Below are positions 25,771 to 26,548 of a DNA stretch of 26,548 bases, in pieces. This DNA comes from Prorocentrum cordatum. Its lineage: Eukaryota > Sar > Dinophyceae > Prorocentrales > Prorocentraceae. The notes under the pieces were generated by a model, which was not told where the DNA came from, did no database searches, and saw only the letters and a program-made list of their open reading frames with translations. A program made the position numbers and the translations under genes. The first letter of the stretch is position 1. Each line of letters starts with the position of its first letter. The stretch covers positions 375,001 to 401,548 of the forward strand of contig CAUYUJ010000703.1 of NCBI GenBank assembly GCA_963575745.1. The letters are read 5' to 3'.

Positions 25771-25976
25771 TCTCGTGTCGCAGCGGCGGCCCCGGCGACA
25801 CGCAATGCCTTGCGAACGGATAGCGTGTCGCTCCGCTCCGCGGGGGGCGGGGGGCCCGGAAGGCTCGGGACACGTGGACGCTGGGGGACCGGGAAGCGGA
25901 TAGCGTGTCGCGCCAGAGCGTGGAGGGCCAGAACCGGCGGCGCGACACGCTACCCAAACGCTCCCCACAGTAGATC
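25771..25976 (+). repeat. Dispersed repeat family F3, copy 2
   Basis: Homologous to 13709-13920. The octamer CGTGTCGC is at 25774-25781, 25824-25831 and 25904-25911, and its complement GCGACACG at 25795-25802 and 25942-25949. TAGCGTGTCGCGCC (25901-25914) and GGCGCGACACGCTA (25939-25952) form a perfect 14-bp inverted repeat with a 24-nt spacer. Confidence 0.78.
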
Positions 25977-26012
25977 CGCGGCGACAGGCTACCCCCAGGC
26001 AAGATCGGGGGC

Positions 26013-26215
26013 GTCCAAGAGGGGGGGCGCAAATCGTGGCCCGAGGCACGTGGGGCCCAGAGGGGGGGCCAGGGGACGCACTGAAAGAAGAAGAAGAAGA
26101 AGAAGAAGAAGAAGAAGAAGAAGGGGCCATGACATCCAGGGAGATCTCATGGCATCGTGGCCATGGCCATGGCATACCCCCAGCCCTGGTCATCGCACCC
26201 CTCTCGGCCACCCCC
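26013..26215 (+). repeat. Dispersed repeat family F2, copy 2, with (AAG)n inside
   Basis: Homologous to 7236-7404. An (AAG)n array at 26085-26122 stands where copy 1 has a short A-rich stretch. GCCATGA (26126-26132) can pair with TCATGGC (26147-26153), and further GGCCATGGC words follow. Confidence 0.75.
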
Positions 26216-26313
26216 GGGAGAATGGTCGGGAGCTCTGGGCCCGTGGATGGAGCGAGTCAGGTCGGAGGATGCCCGGGGAGGCGGCGGTGGCGGCCTCCGC
26301 GAGCGGAGGGGCG

Positions 26314-26314
<1 letters not shown>

Positions 26315-26344
<30 letters not shown>
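26315..26344. repeat. 30-base G homopolymer
   Basis: Thirty consecutive G. Such runs form G-quadruplexes and are hard to sequence, so the length may be wrong. Confidence 0.9.
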
Positions 26345-26357
26345 CGGAGCCCCTCGC

Positions 26358-26452
26358 CCTCCTCGCGTCGCGACAAAATGTCGACGGGCAATTTTTGAGG
26401 GCCACGTTCGGCCTCGGGGGGCCCTCACCAGGCCCTGGGACTGTCGAACAGT
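26358..26452 (-). repeat. Dispersed repeat family F4, copy 3 (inverted)
   Basis: Its reverse complement (GTTCGACAGTCCC, GGCCTGGTGAGGGCCCC, GAGGCCGA, GTGG, then GTCGCGACG) aligns with 21375-21462. Confidence 0.6.
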
Positions 26453-26472
26453 GAGGCGGGATGGCGAGCTAT

Positions 26473-26548
26473 GCGGCGAGCAAAGGGTGGAAGTGAGAAA
26501 GGGCGGCCCTTCTCAAAAGGCTCGGAAGTCCCCAGGCCTTCTGAGAAG
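26473..26548 (+). repeat. Foldback element F1, copy 4, cut by the window end
   Basis: GCGGCGAGC, AAGTGAGAA, GGGCGG, CCTTCTCAAAAGGCTCGG and CCAGGCCTTCTGAGAAG follow the order of the F1 left half at 9924 and 25272. The right end lies outside the window. Confidence 0.65.

Overview
The window looks like nuclear DNA of a dinoflagellate. The evidence is relics of dinoflagellate-type retrotransposons, a partial dinoflagellate spliced-leader sequence fused to a small open frame, high GC by eye, and very large amounts of (GAG)n, (GAT)n and other low-complexity DNA. A GC-rich genus such as Prorocentrum would fit, but that is a guess. I found no intact host gene, tRNA, rRNA or CRISPR array. There is a 100-N assembly gap at 8949-9048.

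Layout. 1-812: unrecognised DNA with a diverged duplication. 813-3642 (+): a 5'-truncated Ty1/copia pol, with integrase (last D and E in D-35-E spacing), reverse transcriptase (YVDD) and RNase H, broken by one frameshift. 3698-4300: an unusually hairpin-rich segment, possibly the 3' LTR/UTR, ending in three tandem hairpins with a shared 11-nt loop and changing stems. 4319-4563: a spliced-leader relic followed 14 nt later by an ATG frame interrupted by a single TGA. 4723-13330: microsatellites, dispersed repeats, palindromes and a 126-bp tandem duplication, with no credible gene. 14977-18470 (-): a non-LTR retrotransposon relic (LINE A) with zinc-finger/coiled-coil ORF1, an APE-type endonuclease and a C-terminal RNase H/zinc tail, but no recognisable reverse transcriptase. 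19379-19935: a 10-bp minisatellite. 22012-25010 (-): a second, 5'-truncated non-LTR relic (LINE B) with reverse transcriptase (YIDD), zinc knuckle, RNase H and a tail related to that of LINE A. 25271-26548: a cluster of dispersed repeats whose other copies lie elsewhere in the window.

The non-gene DNA can be partly resolved into four dispersed repeat families, named here F1-F4. F1 is a foldback-type element with terminal inverted repeats (complete copies 9924-10123, 10431-10618 and 25271-25568; one cut by the window end). F2 (7236-7404, 26013-26215) carries three mutually complementary arms. F3 (13709-13920, 25771-25976) is built around the octamer CGTGTCGC and its complement. F4 (9851-9890, 21375-21462, 26358-26452) is short. 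Microsatellites have expanded inside F1 and F2 copies. None of the coding regions appears functional; the window is mainly a record of retrotransposition, 5' truncation, repeat spread and microsatellite growth.
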